Source: an uncultured Prevotella sp.
Lineage (GTDB): Bacteria; Bacteroidota; Bacteroidia; Bacteroidales; Bacteroidaceae
Assembly (NCBI GenBank): GCA_905234265.1
Contig: CAJOHJ010000009.1
Location: 62,001 to 126,000, forward strand
Reading direction: 5' to 3'
Length of the DNA stretch: 64,000 nucleotides
The notes under the pieces were generated by a model. That model saw nothing but the letters and a program-made list of their open reading frames with translations. It was not told the origin of the DNA and searched no databases. Positions 16,696 to 25,241 of the stretch are shown one piece after another; the first letter of the stretch is position 1, and each line of letters starts with the position of its first letter. Made by a program: the position numbers and the translations under genes.

Positions 16696-17766
16696 ATGGA
16701 ACCACAGAAAGTCATCATTTCGCATTGTCTGGAGCAGACACTGACGGAGGCCATCGGGCTGTGCAGCTACGACAAACTGTTCGTGCTGTGCGACGACATC
16801 ACCGAAAAGGTCTGCCTGCCAGTGGTGAGCGGCTTCGGATGCATGAAAGATGCACTGCCGATAGTCATCGCGCATTCCGACAGCAGCAAGACAATAGAGT
16901 CGGTGATGCACGTGTGGAGCCAGTTGCAGACTCTCGGCGCAACACGCCACTCGCTGATGGTAAATATCGGCGGAGGCATGGTGACCGACCTCGGCGGCTT
17001 CGCGGCTTCTACATTCAAGAGGGGCATCAGTTTCATCAACATTCCAACCACTCTGCTGGCAATGATTGACGCATCAGTGGGCGGCAAGACCGGCTTCAAC
17101 TTCGGTGGACTGAAAAACGAAATCGGAGTGTTCAGCAATGCCGACAGCGTCATCCTGGACACGGTGTTCCTAAAGACACTCGACCACCAGAACCTGCTCT
17201 CAGGCTATGCGGAAATGCTGAAGCACGGACTCATCAGCAACGAGAAGATGTGGGCAGAACTGATAAACACTGGCGTTGAAGACATAAGCTTGCAGATGAT
17301 TGCCGACAGCGTTGCCGTCAAGCAGCGCATAGTCACCGAAGACCCACTGGAGCATGGACTGCGAAAGGCTCTCAACCTGGGACACACCGTAGGCCACGCA
17401 TTCGAAGCAATGTCGCTCGAGCGCACCCAACACCCATCACCCAACACCCAACACCCAGCACCCATCCTCCACGGCTACGCCGTTGCCTGGGGACTAGTGT
17501 GCGAGCTATATCTCAGTGCCATAAAGACCGGCTTCCCTACCGACAAGATGCACCAGACGGTGGCTTTCGTCAAGGAACGCTATGGGAAAATGGCCATCAC
17601 CTGCAACGACTACCCCACCCTGCTGCAGCTGATGACACACGACAAGAAAAACACTGCTGGAACTATTAACTTTACACTATTAGGTGGTATCGGCAACATC
17701 ATCATTAACCAGAACTGCACTGATGAAGAAATCTGCGAAGCCCTCGACTTCTACAGGGAATGCTGA
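16696..17766 (+). CDS. aroB: 3-dehydroquinate synthase
   Basis: AroB converts DAHP to 3-dehydroquinate in the shikimate pathway using NAD and a metal ion. Visible motifs are GGGMVTDLGGFAAS (nucleotide binding), IPTTLLAMIDASVGGKTGFN (substrate binding) and LGHTVGHAFE (metal histidines). The product is 356 aa, normal length. Between the LGHTVGHAFE helix and LHGYAVAWG it carries a 14-residue insert rich in Pro, Thr, Gln and His, encoded exactly by six heptamer repeats at 17425-17466. It is monocistronic, with its own promoter and a terminator before the convergent TtcA-like gene. Confidence 0.96.
   Translation: MEPQKVIISHCLEQTLTEAIGLCSYDKLFVLCDDITEKVCLPVVSGFGCMKDALPIVIAHSDSSKTIESVMHVWSQLQTLGATRHSLMVNIGGGMVTDLGGFAASTFKRGISFINIPTTLLAMIDASVGGKTGFNFGGLKNEIGVFSNADSVILDTVFLKTLDHQNLLSGYAEMLKHGLISNEKMWAELINTGVEDISLQMIADSVAVKQRIVTEDPLEHGLRKALNLGHTVGHAFEAMSLERTQHPSPNTQHPAPILHGYAVAWGLVCELYLSAIKTGFPTDKMHQTVAFVKERYGKMAITCNDYPTLLQLMTHDKKNTAGTINFTLLGGIGNIIINQNCTDEEICEALDFYREC
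17425..17466 (+). repeat. Six ACCCAAC/ACCCATC heptamers inside aroB
   Basis: The units are ACCCAAC, ACCCATC, ACCCAAC, ACCCAAC, ACCCAGC and ACCCATC, 42 bases in all, which keeps the reading frame and encodes TQHPSPNTQHPAPI. The same heptamer family recurs at 20223, 31148, 32551, 52831, 53965 and 54663. Confidence 0.92.
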
Positions 17767-17820
17767 CGATAGAAAGGAAACATAACGACTACTACCTATT
17801 TCAATACTAACAACCGATCG

Positions 17821-17858
17821 GCGAGCCGTTTCCGTGATGGAAAAGACTCGCTTTTTTT
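17821..17858 (+). terminator. Terminator between aroB and the TtcA-like gene
   Basis: The arms GCGAG/CTCGC and TTTCC/GGAAA form a bulged stem followed by seven T. It lies 54 bases after the aroB stop and 30 bases before the convergent gene's stop. After it comes a short TTTCTCAT repeat run up to that stop codon. Confidence 0.7.
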
Positions 17859-17887
17859 AATTTCTCATTTTCTCATTTTCTCAATTT

Positions 17888-18610
17888 CTAAATCTCCACA
17901 AGCTTTCCTTCACGTTCCAGGGCATTCCACACCGAATAGCGCGCCTCAGCATTAGCAGCCTCTATGGACTCAAAGACGCGGCGCATGGCAGTGCGCTGCG
18001 TGTCATGCTCGTATGGACACTGCTTTCGCTGCTTCTCATAGCCGTGAGCGGCAGCCCACTCCACGATGTCGGTCTCATGCTGAAGGCACAGCGGCCGGAT
18101 GATGGTCAGCGGCATCTTGCGCATCTGAAGCACGGCAGGCATGGTGGAGAAATGGCCCTGGTAGAAGATGTTCATCAGCGACGTGTGGATAAGGTCGTCC
18201 TGATGGTGTCCAAAGGCTATCTTGTTGCATCCCAGCTGCTGCGCAACCTGAAAGAGCTGCTTCCGCCGCATCCATGAACACAGGAAGCAGGCCGGCTTCT
18301 CCTTCTGTCCCTCGCGAGGGGCGTCGAAACGCGTGGTAACAATGTGCAACGGCACTCCAAGGCGGTCGCAGAAGCCTTGCAGCCACGTAGTGTCGGTCTC
18401 GTAGGTAATGTTTTCCATCCACACGTGCAGGGCGTGGACAGAAAACTGCGGACGCTGCACGCGCGAACGGCGCGCCAGCAGTTCCAGAAGGCACAGCGAG
18501 TCCTTGCCGCCAGAGACTCCCACCAGCACCTTGTCGCCGTCGGAAAGCATGTGGAAACGCACCAAAGCCTCGCGGAAACGCCTGTCTACTATCTGTTCTA
18601 CTGTTGCCAT
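17888..18610 (-). CDS. ttcA: TtcA-family tRNA 2-thiocytidine synthetase-like protein
   Basis: The protein has the PP-loop ATP-binding motif VGVSGGKDSLCLLELL (about residues 32-47), a CFLCSWMRR CxxC pair near residue 130 and a later CPYE cysteine, the pattern of TtcA-type enzymes that thiolate C32 of tRNA using an Fe-S cluster. A GTG at 18628 would extend the frame, but ATG 18610 is chosen because the promoter boxes at 18630-18637 and 18664-18671 place transcription starts just upstream of it. The length is 240 aa. It converges on aroB. Confidence in the superfamily is high; the exact tRNA position modified is inferred. Confidence 0.88.
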   Translation of the reverse strand: MATVEQIVDRRFREALVRFHMLSDGDKVLVGVSGGKDSLCLLELLARRSRVQRPQFSVHALHVWMENITYETDTTWLQGFCDRLGVPLHIVTTRFDAPREGQKEKPACFLCSWMRRKQLFQVAQQLGCNKIAFGHHQDDLIHTSLMNIFYQGHFSTMPAVLQMRKMPLTIIRPLCLQHETDIVEWAAAHGYEKQRKQCPYEHDTQRTAMRRVFESIEAANAEARYSVWNALEREGKLVEI

Positions 18611-18619
18611 AGATTTGTC

Positions 18620-18687
18620 GTCAGTCACGCAAAGTTACACATTATCATATATAGTCAGTCATGCAAAGTTACACATTATTATATATA
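18620..18687 (-). promoter_or_regulatory. Tandemly duplicated 34-base promoter upstream of ttcA
   Basis: Two adjacent 34-base copies (18620-18653 and 18654-18687) differ at only two positions. Each contains GCAAAGTTAC, which on the minus strand is the -7 box TAACTTTG. The duplication gives the gene two promoters, the nearer with a leader of only about 13 bases. Confidence 0.75.
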
Positions 18688-18702
18688 AATAGGAGTTTTT
18701 TT

Positions 18703-18733
18703 TTGCAAAATTCCGAGAAAAGAGTTAAATTTG
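18703..18733 (+). promoter_or_regulatory. Promoter of the sulfatase-maturase operon
   Basis: TTG at 18703-18705 and TAAATTTG at 18726-18733 are 20 bases apart, an excellent Bacteroidetes promoter. Between it and the sulfatase ATG at 18804 lies a leader made of GAGAGATTGGGAAAATGA-like short repeats. Confidence 0.7.
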
Positions 18734-18803
18734 CGAGAGATTGGGAAAATGAGAGATTGAGAAAATGAGAAAATGAGCGATTGAATTAGAAAACATTAGA
18801 AGC

Positions 18804-20219
<1,416 letters not shown>

Positions 20220-20222
20220 GAG

Positions 20223-20278
20223 GTGTTGGGTGTTGGGTGTTGGGTGATGGGTGTTGGGTGATGGGTGATGGGTGATGG
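20223..20278 (+). repeat. Eight GTGTTGG/GTGATGG heptamers between sulfatase and maturase
   Basis: Eight exact 7-base units fill nearly the whole 59-base gap and end at the maturase start codon. They are the reverse complement of the ACCCAAC/ACCCATC family found in aroB, lysS and uvrA. No ribosome-binding site other than the G-rich repeat itself is visible. Confidence 0.9.
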
Positions 20279-21484
20279 ATGAGAGATAAGACAATGAGCA
20301 GTGCATACCCTTTCGGACGTCCGCTATACGTAATGCTGAAGCCGGTCAGCAGTGCATGCAATTTGGCATGCCGCTACTGCTATTACCTGAAGACGGACAA
20401 ATTAAGAGAATACGAAAAGCCACGAGAAGACGGGAATTCAAAAGTGCCGCATGTCATGAGCGAACAGCTGCTGGAGCTTTTCACACGGCAATACCTCGAT
20501 GCACAGACACAGCAGGAGGTGCTTTTCACGTGGCATGGCGGCGAACCGCTGCTGCGCCCTGTTTCTTTTTACAGGAAAGCATTGCGACTGCAGCAACAAT
20601 ACGGCCGAGGAAGACAAATCGACAACTGCCTGCAAACCAACGGCACGCTGCTTAACGACGAGTGGTGCCGCTTTTTCCACGACAACAATTTCCTTATCGG
20701 CATAAGCATCGACGGCACGCAACAGATGCACGATGCCTATCGCGGCAAAGGCTCATGGCGACGAGTAATGAAAGGCATAGAACTACTGCAGCGCCATGAC
20801 GTGCAATGGAATGCCATGGCAACGGTAAACCACATGAATGCCAGCGAGCCAGAAGCCTTCTACCGCTTCTTCCGTGACATAGGCTGCCAGTTTCTGCAGT
20901 TCACCCCCGTGGTGGAACGTGAAGACGGCTGCGTAGCCGACTACTGCGTTACACCACAGCAATGGGGCGATTTTCTTTGCGGCATCTACGACGAGTGGGT
21001 TCGCCGTGACGTCGGCCAGTTGTTCGTACAGACTTTCGACGCCACGCTGGCCAACTGGGCAGGTGTCGTTCCCGGTGTCTGCTCGCTGTCTGGCATGTGC
21101 GGACATGCAGCAGTCATGGAGTGGAACGGCGACGTCTACTCCTGCGACCATTTCGTCAGTCCAGAGAATTTGTTAGGCAACATCCGCCAACACACAATTA
21201 CCGAACTGCTATACGGACAGCAACAGACTGCTTTCAGCCGCATCAAAGCGGCAGGCCTGCCGCGCCAGTGCCGAGAATGCCGCTGGCTGTCCGCATGCCA
21301 CGGCGAGTGTCCCAAGAACCGCTTCGCCACCGACAGCTACGGCCAGCCGGGACTTAACTATCTATGCCGGGGCTACAGACAGTTCTTCGAGCATGTAGCC
21401 AGCGACATGGACTTCATGCGTGCCGAACTGGACGCCGGCCGCGCACCGGCAAACATTATTCTCCGCTATCAAGCAAAATACTGA
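20279..21484 (+). CDS. Anaerobic sulfatase-maturating radical SAM enzyme
   Basis: The enzyme oxidises the active-site Ser or Cys of sulfatases to formylglycine. The radical-SAM cysteines are CNLACRYCYYLK (about residues 28-39), and two more clusters are indicated by the SPASM cysteines CSLSGMCGHAAVMEW, VYSCDH and CRECRWLSACHGECPKNRF. At 401 aa the length is typical of anSME. It follows the sulfatase on the same strand and almost certainly serves it. ATG 20279 is the first start; ATG 20294 (MSSAYPFGRPLYV) is equally plausible and fits the family N terminus better. Its end overlaps, tail to tail by 29 bases, a small peptide gene on the other strand. Confidence 0.93.
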   Translation: MRDKTMSSAYPFGRPLYVMLKPVSSACNLACRYCYYLKTDKLREYEKPREDGNSKVPHVMSEQLLELFTRQYLDAQTQQEVLFTWHGGEPLLRPVSFYRKALRLQQQYGRGRQIDNCLQTNGTLLNDEWCRFFHDNNFLIGISIDGTQQMHDAYRGKGSWRRVMKGIELLQRHDVQWNAMATVNHMNASEPEAFYRFFRDIGCQFLQFTPVVEREDGCVADYCVTPQQWGDFLCGIYDEWVRRDVGQLFVQTFDATLANWAGVVPGVCSLSGMCGHAAVMEWNGDVYSCDHFVSPENLLGNIRQHTITELLYGQQQTAFSRIKAAGLPRQCRECRWLSACHGECPKNRFATDSYGQPGLNYLCRGYRQFFEHVASDMDFMRAELDAGRAPANIILRYQAKY

Positions 21485-21620
21485 ATTCCGGCACAAGCAC
21501 TTCATCGTCTTTTCCGGCAACACCTTCACCGAAGTAAACATCCAGCGACGTTGCCATCAGACAAGCATTAGTGGCGATGGCGAAGATATCAACCTGAGGA
21601 GCTACATATTTCTTTTTCAT
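21456..21620 (-). CDS. Small MKK-type peptide 2 (54 aa), translationally coupled
   Basis: The frame reads MKKKYVAPQVDIFAIATNAC then a LMATS segment and an acidic tail. It starts 2 bases after the stop of the large secreted protein, and the sequence AGGAGGTGATTATG places a full Shine-Dalgarno across that stop codon, so translation is coupled. The pattern matches the peptides at 10373 and 39989. It overlaps the 3' end of the radical-SAM gene on the opposite strand. No function is known. A radical-SAM-modified peptide was considered but is not supported, because the enzyme fits the sulfatase. Confidence 0.8.
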   Translation of the reverse strand: MKKKYVAPQVDIFAIATNACLMATSLDVYFGEGVAGKDDEVLVPEFSILLDSGE

Positions 21621-21622
21621 AA

Positions 21623-24600
21623 TCACCTCCTGACTTTCTTTATTCTGCCGTCGCTCATACGGACAATGTTAAGACCACTGCCGAGAGTTGTGTGACGAAC
21701 ACCTCCAACGCTGTAAATCTCATGCACACTGCTGACAAACTCAATGCCACTGACTCCTGTAGCCGTATCGTCGAGCATAAATGTCAGCACAGGAGCGGCT
21801 GCTGCAGTCTCCAGCCATGCACGGAAAGGCTTGACGCTGGGTTCGTTGCCGTTCTCCACACGATAGAATGCCACGCCCGTTCCACTGAGATTTTGAAGCA
21901 CATAGCTGCCAGCGCTGACAGTGCCGGCCGCATAAGTGCCATGCAACAGTCCGCTTTCCGGATTTTCTTCATAGGCCGCGGTGCCTTCCTTTGCAGTCAG
22001 CGTCAGCGTGCCTGCATTCCTGAGCAGCACAGGCTGGTTGGCTTCAATGGTAGTCAGCTTACTGCCAAGTATGCGATCACTGCCGTCGACGGCAGTCAGC
22101 TGCCAGGCCTCTACATCGCCGGTAACATCGGCATCAAACGGCACGACAACGGTTCCGAAGCCAGCCTCGCCGACGGTAGCCGTAAATGTCAGGCCAGTCT
22201 CTTCAGCAGCACTGGAAGCCACCAGCGACTCTATGGCTGTCGTGACATTCGCCAGGTCAAGCGACGACGTGCCTCCGCTGACGGGTTCCAATACCCAGTT
22301 GTTACCCTTGTCGGTATCATGCGCACTATAGGTATATACCAGCTGTACCCCGTCCTTTATCTGTGGGTTTGCATGCTGCGACGACTCGCCAAGCAGATAT
22401 ATATTGTCTGTAGTTCCCAATGCGCTCTGGTTGGTATTGTTCAGCGTCACAAGCACCTCGGCAGGTGTAGTCTTCGACAGAGTCCAGTTGGTTGTCGAAG
22501 GTGTCACGAAGTAGCCCTTGGTGTTGTATATGTAGTAGTAGCCCTGCCGTCCCAGCACTGGCAGCAGCGCATATTCGCCTTTCTCAGCTGCGCTGTTAGT
22601 TGTCAGCAAGTGTCCGCTGGCATCAGGCGTTGCTGCAAGATAGCGGTTGCGCGCGGTGTTAAGGTGCTTGATGTGGTAGACTTTCTGCGGATCTACGCCA
22701 AGGACTGGAGTATTTCTGTCAATTTCCACAATGTCGCCAGTCTGTGTGCCGAAGTATTTCAGCGACCAGCTGTCGAAGCAGACCCATGTGGCATTGTTCG
22801 TAGATGCTATGTCAATGCCGAATTCCAAAGAGCCTTCCTCTGCGAGTGTCAGTTCAAGCATATACTCAGTGCATTCAGTGCTGCCAGTGGAAACTGTCTG
22901 AGAGACAGGCGAGTCGACGAGCGTGCTGCCCTTGGCATAGAACGTCACACCCGTAGCTGCACTTCCGTTATTGGTAGCAATAGCCTTTGCGCGCAGGCGA
23001 TAGCGCCCGGCAGGCAGTCCGCTGAGTGTCTGACAGGCTTTGTTGGCAACCTTCAGTCCGCCGCCCTTGTAAGTCTCGATGAAATTCCCGTCGAAGCCAT
23101 ATCTGTTGGTAGTATTCAGCTTCCAGCCAGGAGCATTGTCGGCTTCCATCCGTGTCAACGTCCATGCCGACAAGTCGTTGCACTCGGCATTCGGAATGGT
23201 TATCGACAGCCCGTTAGTAGGCGATGCATTAGCATATTTGAAGCTGTTCAGCGCCTCGCCAAGGGCAGTCTTCTGTGCCTCAATGGCTTCCACATTATAG
23301 CATTTTGCAACAGGAACGGCCTCGTCGATGGCCTCCTGCAGTTCAGCAGTGCCATTGGTCATGCGAGGGTCTGCGAGCAGTGCGTTAGCCTCATCAATGA
23401 CGGTCTGTAATTCTGATTGCACAGCATTGATGGCCGCAAGGGGTATGTTTTCCGTGTTAAGCAGCGTCTCACCAATGTAGAAGCGCACCTGAATGCTCTT
23501 ATAGCCTGCAGCAGCCGCATTGTCCTTAGTCAGCGATACGGTCTCGTTGCCGTAGGCCGCGAGTTCGCTGGTAGTACCGTGGGCAAGCATAGTGGTGCCT
23601 GTCTGATTGTAGATGCGGACGGTGGTGGCATCAGCTGCCTTCTGCCCGTAGTTAGTAATGCTCACGCTCTGCACCGTACCGTCGGCAGCGATGGCCGGCG
23701 TGACTGCCGAAAGCATGGCAGGCTTGTAGTCAATGCCCGGCATCTTGGCATAGCCGAAGGCCACGGAGCCGTCGGTCTTCTCGCCGAGCATCTTGGCAGC
23801 CCACTCGCCGGTGGTGATGCCGCTCTCTCCTGCATTGCCCGTGAATGTCACTATGAGGTCGCTCTCGCCACTGTTCTCCGACGAGCTATACGAGAAGCCG
23901 TTGCCGTAGTTCACCTTGTCGTGCGCTCCGAACTTCAGTGTCGCGAGGTTCAGGTCTGTCCGCGGATTGAAGCCTTCCTCAGCCTTAATGAGTACACTGA
24001 TGCTGGTCGTTGACGCCGTTATCGGCGTTGTCCCCTGCACTTCCAGCAGTATCTGGCGTGTCAGCGGCATGTTTATGTTCTTCGAGGAGTGGTTATCGCC
24101 AGCCACGTCGCTCTGCTTCACGCAGTCGATGACGGCGAAATTCATGCGGATGGCTCGTCCCAGCTCGTCCTGATAGACTCGTGGGCGCTCATACTTATGC
24201 CACGCTTCCACCGTTCCGTCGCTGTGCTTTGCAAACGGGTCCTGGCCTGTGTAAGCCTTGCCGGCCTCCTTCACCCAGTGCAAACCGTCGAGCGAACGGT
24301 AGTAATAAGCATAGCGAGCCATCCAGTCGTTGACAACCATGTGGTACTGCAAGTGGTCGCGCCAGATGACGGGGTCTTCCAGAGTTCCACGGTTTTTGAT
24401 TTCACTGTTCAGATACACCGATGCATCCGTCAGCTGGTGCCACGGTTCGGTAAGTCCGTCGCGGCTCACCCAGATGCCGCCTCCGCGGTCAATCATCACG
24501 AATGAGCCGTCCTCGCGCTTTGCAAACGAGCAGTTCGAGAGGCTTGTCTCGCGGTTCTCGCCGGCTATTAGCGCACGTCCGCGCAGGTCAAATGTATATT

Positions 24601-25114
24601 CTCCCGTCTCCCACGAGTCGCCAAGCGTCGTCGACTTGTAGTAGCCCAGCGGCTCAATCTTATATATAACATAGGTGTCGCCCGTTTTATATATTTCAGG
24701 GTTGTGTCCAGTACCCAGAGTGCTGACATATGTGTAGGGGCCCCACACATTGTCACTTACGACGTGGTAGACCATTGACGAATTCGACCAGTTCATGTGT
24801 CCCTTCGTGTCCGACGGCCATCCAGCCACGTAGATATGATACTTGCCGTCGCTGCCCTTGACGATGTTTCCGCCCCAGTAGGAGCGCTCCGTGTCCTCAA
24901 TGCCATTGTCCTTCCAGCGGCCAAGGGTTCCTTCCCAGGAGCCTGCATACTGCGTGTTCTCACCGGCTGTAGTTCCCCAGTCGCTTGCAGTAGCTGCCAC
25001 GCTGCCTTCCATAGGCAGCAGCAAGTCCATGAACTGCCCGCCCTTGGCGAGCGTCTGTGCATCGGCCGACAGAATCGACAGCAATGCAGCAATAGTCATA
25101 AGTGCTTTTTTCAT
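21623..25114 (-). CDS. Secreted multidomain glycoside hydrolase-like protein (beta-propeller type)
   Basis: The start is set at ATG 25114, which gives the signal peptide MKKALMTIAALLSILSADA; upstream codons lie in the promoter. The product is 1163 aa. Residues about 25-380 resemble the five-bladed propeller of GH43-like enzymes (YWGGNIVKGSDGKYHIYVAG, GTLEDPVIW, KYERPRVYQDE). Then come a beta domain (about 390-570), a helical FIVAR-like stretch (about 590-655), a carbohydrate-binding-like domain (about 660-810), a lectin-like region (about 820-950) and the C-terminal module shared with the other two secreted proteins, ending in a type IX-like tail. The neighbouring sulfatase and regulator suggest action on a sulfated glycan. 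The exact hydrolase family is uncertain. Confidence 0.83.
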   Translation of the reverse strand: MKKALMTIAALLSILSADAQTLAKGGQFMDLLLPMEGSVAATASDWGTTAGENTQYAGSWEGTLGRWKDNGIEDTERSYWGGNIVKGSDGKYHIYVAGWPSDTKGHMNWSNSSMVYHVVSDNVWGPYTYVSTLGTGHNPEIYKTGDTYVIYKIEPLGYYKSTTLGDSWETGEYTFDLRGRALIAGENRETSLSNCSFAKREDGSFVMIDRGGGIWVSRDGLTEPWHQLTDASVYLNSEIKNRGTLEDPVIWRDHLQYHMVVNDWMARYAYYYRSLDGLHWVKEAGKAYTGQDPFAKHSDGTVEAWHKYERPRVYQDELGRAIRMNFAVIDCVKQSDVAGDNHSSKNINMPLTRQILLEVQGTTPITASTTSISVLIKAEEGFNPRTDLNLATLKFGAHDKVNYGNGFSYSSSENSGESDLIVTFTGNAGESGITTGEWAAKMLGEKTDGSVAFGYAKMPGIDYKPAMLSAVTPAIAADGTVQSVSITNYGQKAADATTVRIYNQTGTTMLAHGTTSELAAYGNETVSLTKDNAAAAGYKSIQVRFYIGETLLNTENIPLAAINAVQSELQTVIDEANALLADPRMTNGTAELQEAIDEAVPVAKCYNVEAIEAQKTALGEALNSFKYANASPTNGLSITIPNAECNDLSAWTLTRMEADNAPGWKLNTTNRYGFDGNFIETYKGGGLKVANKACQTLSGLPAGRYRLRAKAIATNNGSAATGVTFYAKGSTLVDSPVSQTVSTGSTECTEYMLELTLAEEGSLEFGIDIASTNNATWVCFDSWSLKYFGTQTGDIVEIDRNTPVLGVDPQKVYHIKHLNTARNRYLAATPDASGHLLTTNSAAEKGEYALLPVLGRQGYYYIYNTKGYFVTPSTTNWTLSKTTPAEVLVTLNNTNQSALGTTDNIYLLGESSQHANPQIKDGVQLVYTYSAHDTDKGNNWVLEPVSGGTSSLDLANVTTAIESLVASSAAEETGLTFTATVGEAGFGTVVVPFDADVTGDVEAWQLTAVDGSDRILGSKLTTIEANQPVLLRNAGTLTLTAKEGTAAYEENPESGLLHGTYAAGTVSAGSYVLQNLSGTGVAFYRVENGNEPSVKPFRAWLETAAAAPVLTFMLDDTATGVSGIEFVSSVHEIYSVGGVRHTTLGSGLNIVRMSDGRIKKVRR

Positions 25115-25143
25115 CGTTTTACGTTTTTGTTGATTTCTGATTA

Positions 25144-25236
25144 CAAAATTAATGAGATGGAAACGAACAAATACAACATAAATGTTGCATTTTACATTAA
25201 TTTTGTTTGCAAATAGCAATAATTCTGTTATTTTTG
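25144..25236. promoter_or_regulatory. Divergent promoters of the propeller protein and the hybrid regulator
   Basis: On the minus strand TAATTTTG (25144-25151) serves the secreted propeller gene. On the plus strand TATTTTTG (25229-25236) lies only 5 bases before the regulator ATG at 25242, so that transcript would be leaderless or nearly so. The 127-base region between the two genes is AT-rich; the regulator may bind here, but no clear operator is seen. Confidence 0.55.
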
Positions 25237-25241
25237 CAGGC

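Noticed and set aside
20279..21620. Radical-SAM enzyme plus adjacent MKK peptide as a modified-peptide (RiPP) system
   Set aside because: The enzyme has the full sulfatase-maturase architecture and follows a serine-type sulfatase. The same peptide type occurs at two loci with no radical-SAM gene, and here the two genes are on opposite strands.
21692..23410. Long open frame on the plus strand opposite the propeller gene
   Set aside because: It has no recognisable domain or signal, and the opposite frame encodes a coherent secreted protein with signal peptide and tail. It is an antisense shadow in GC-rich sequence.
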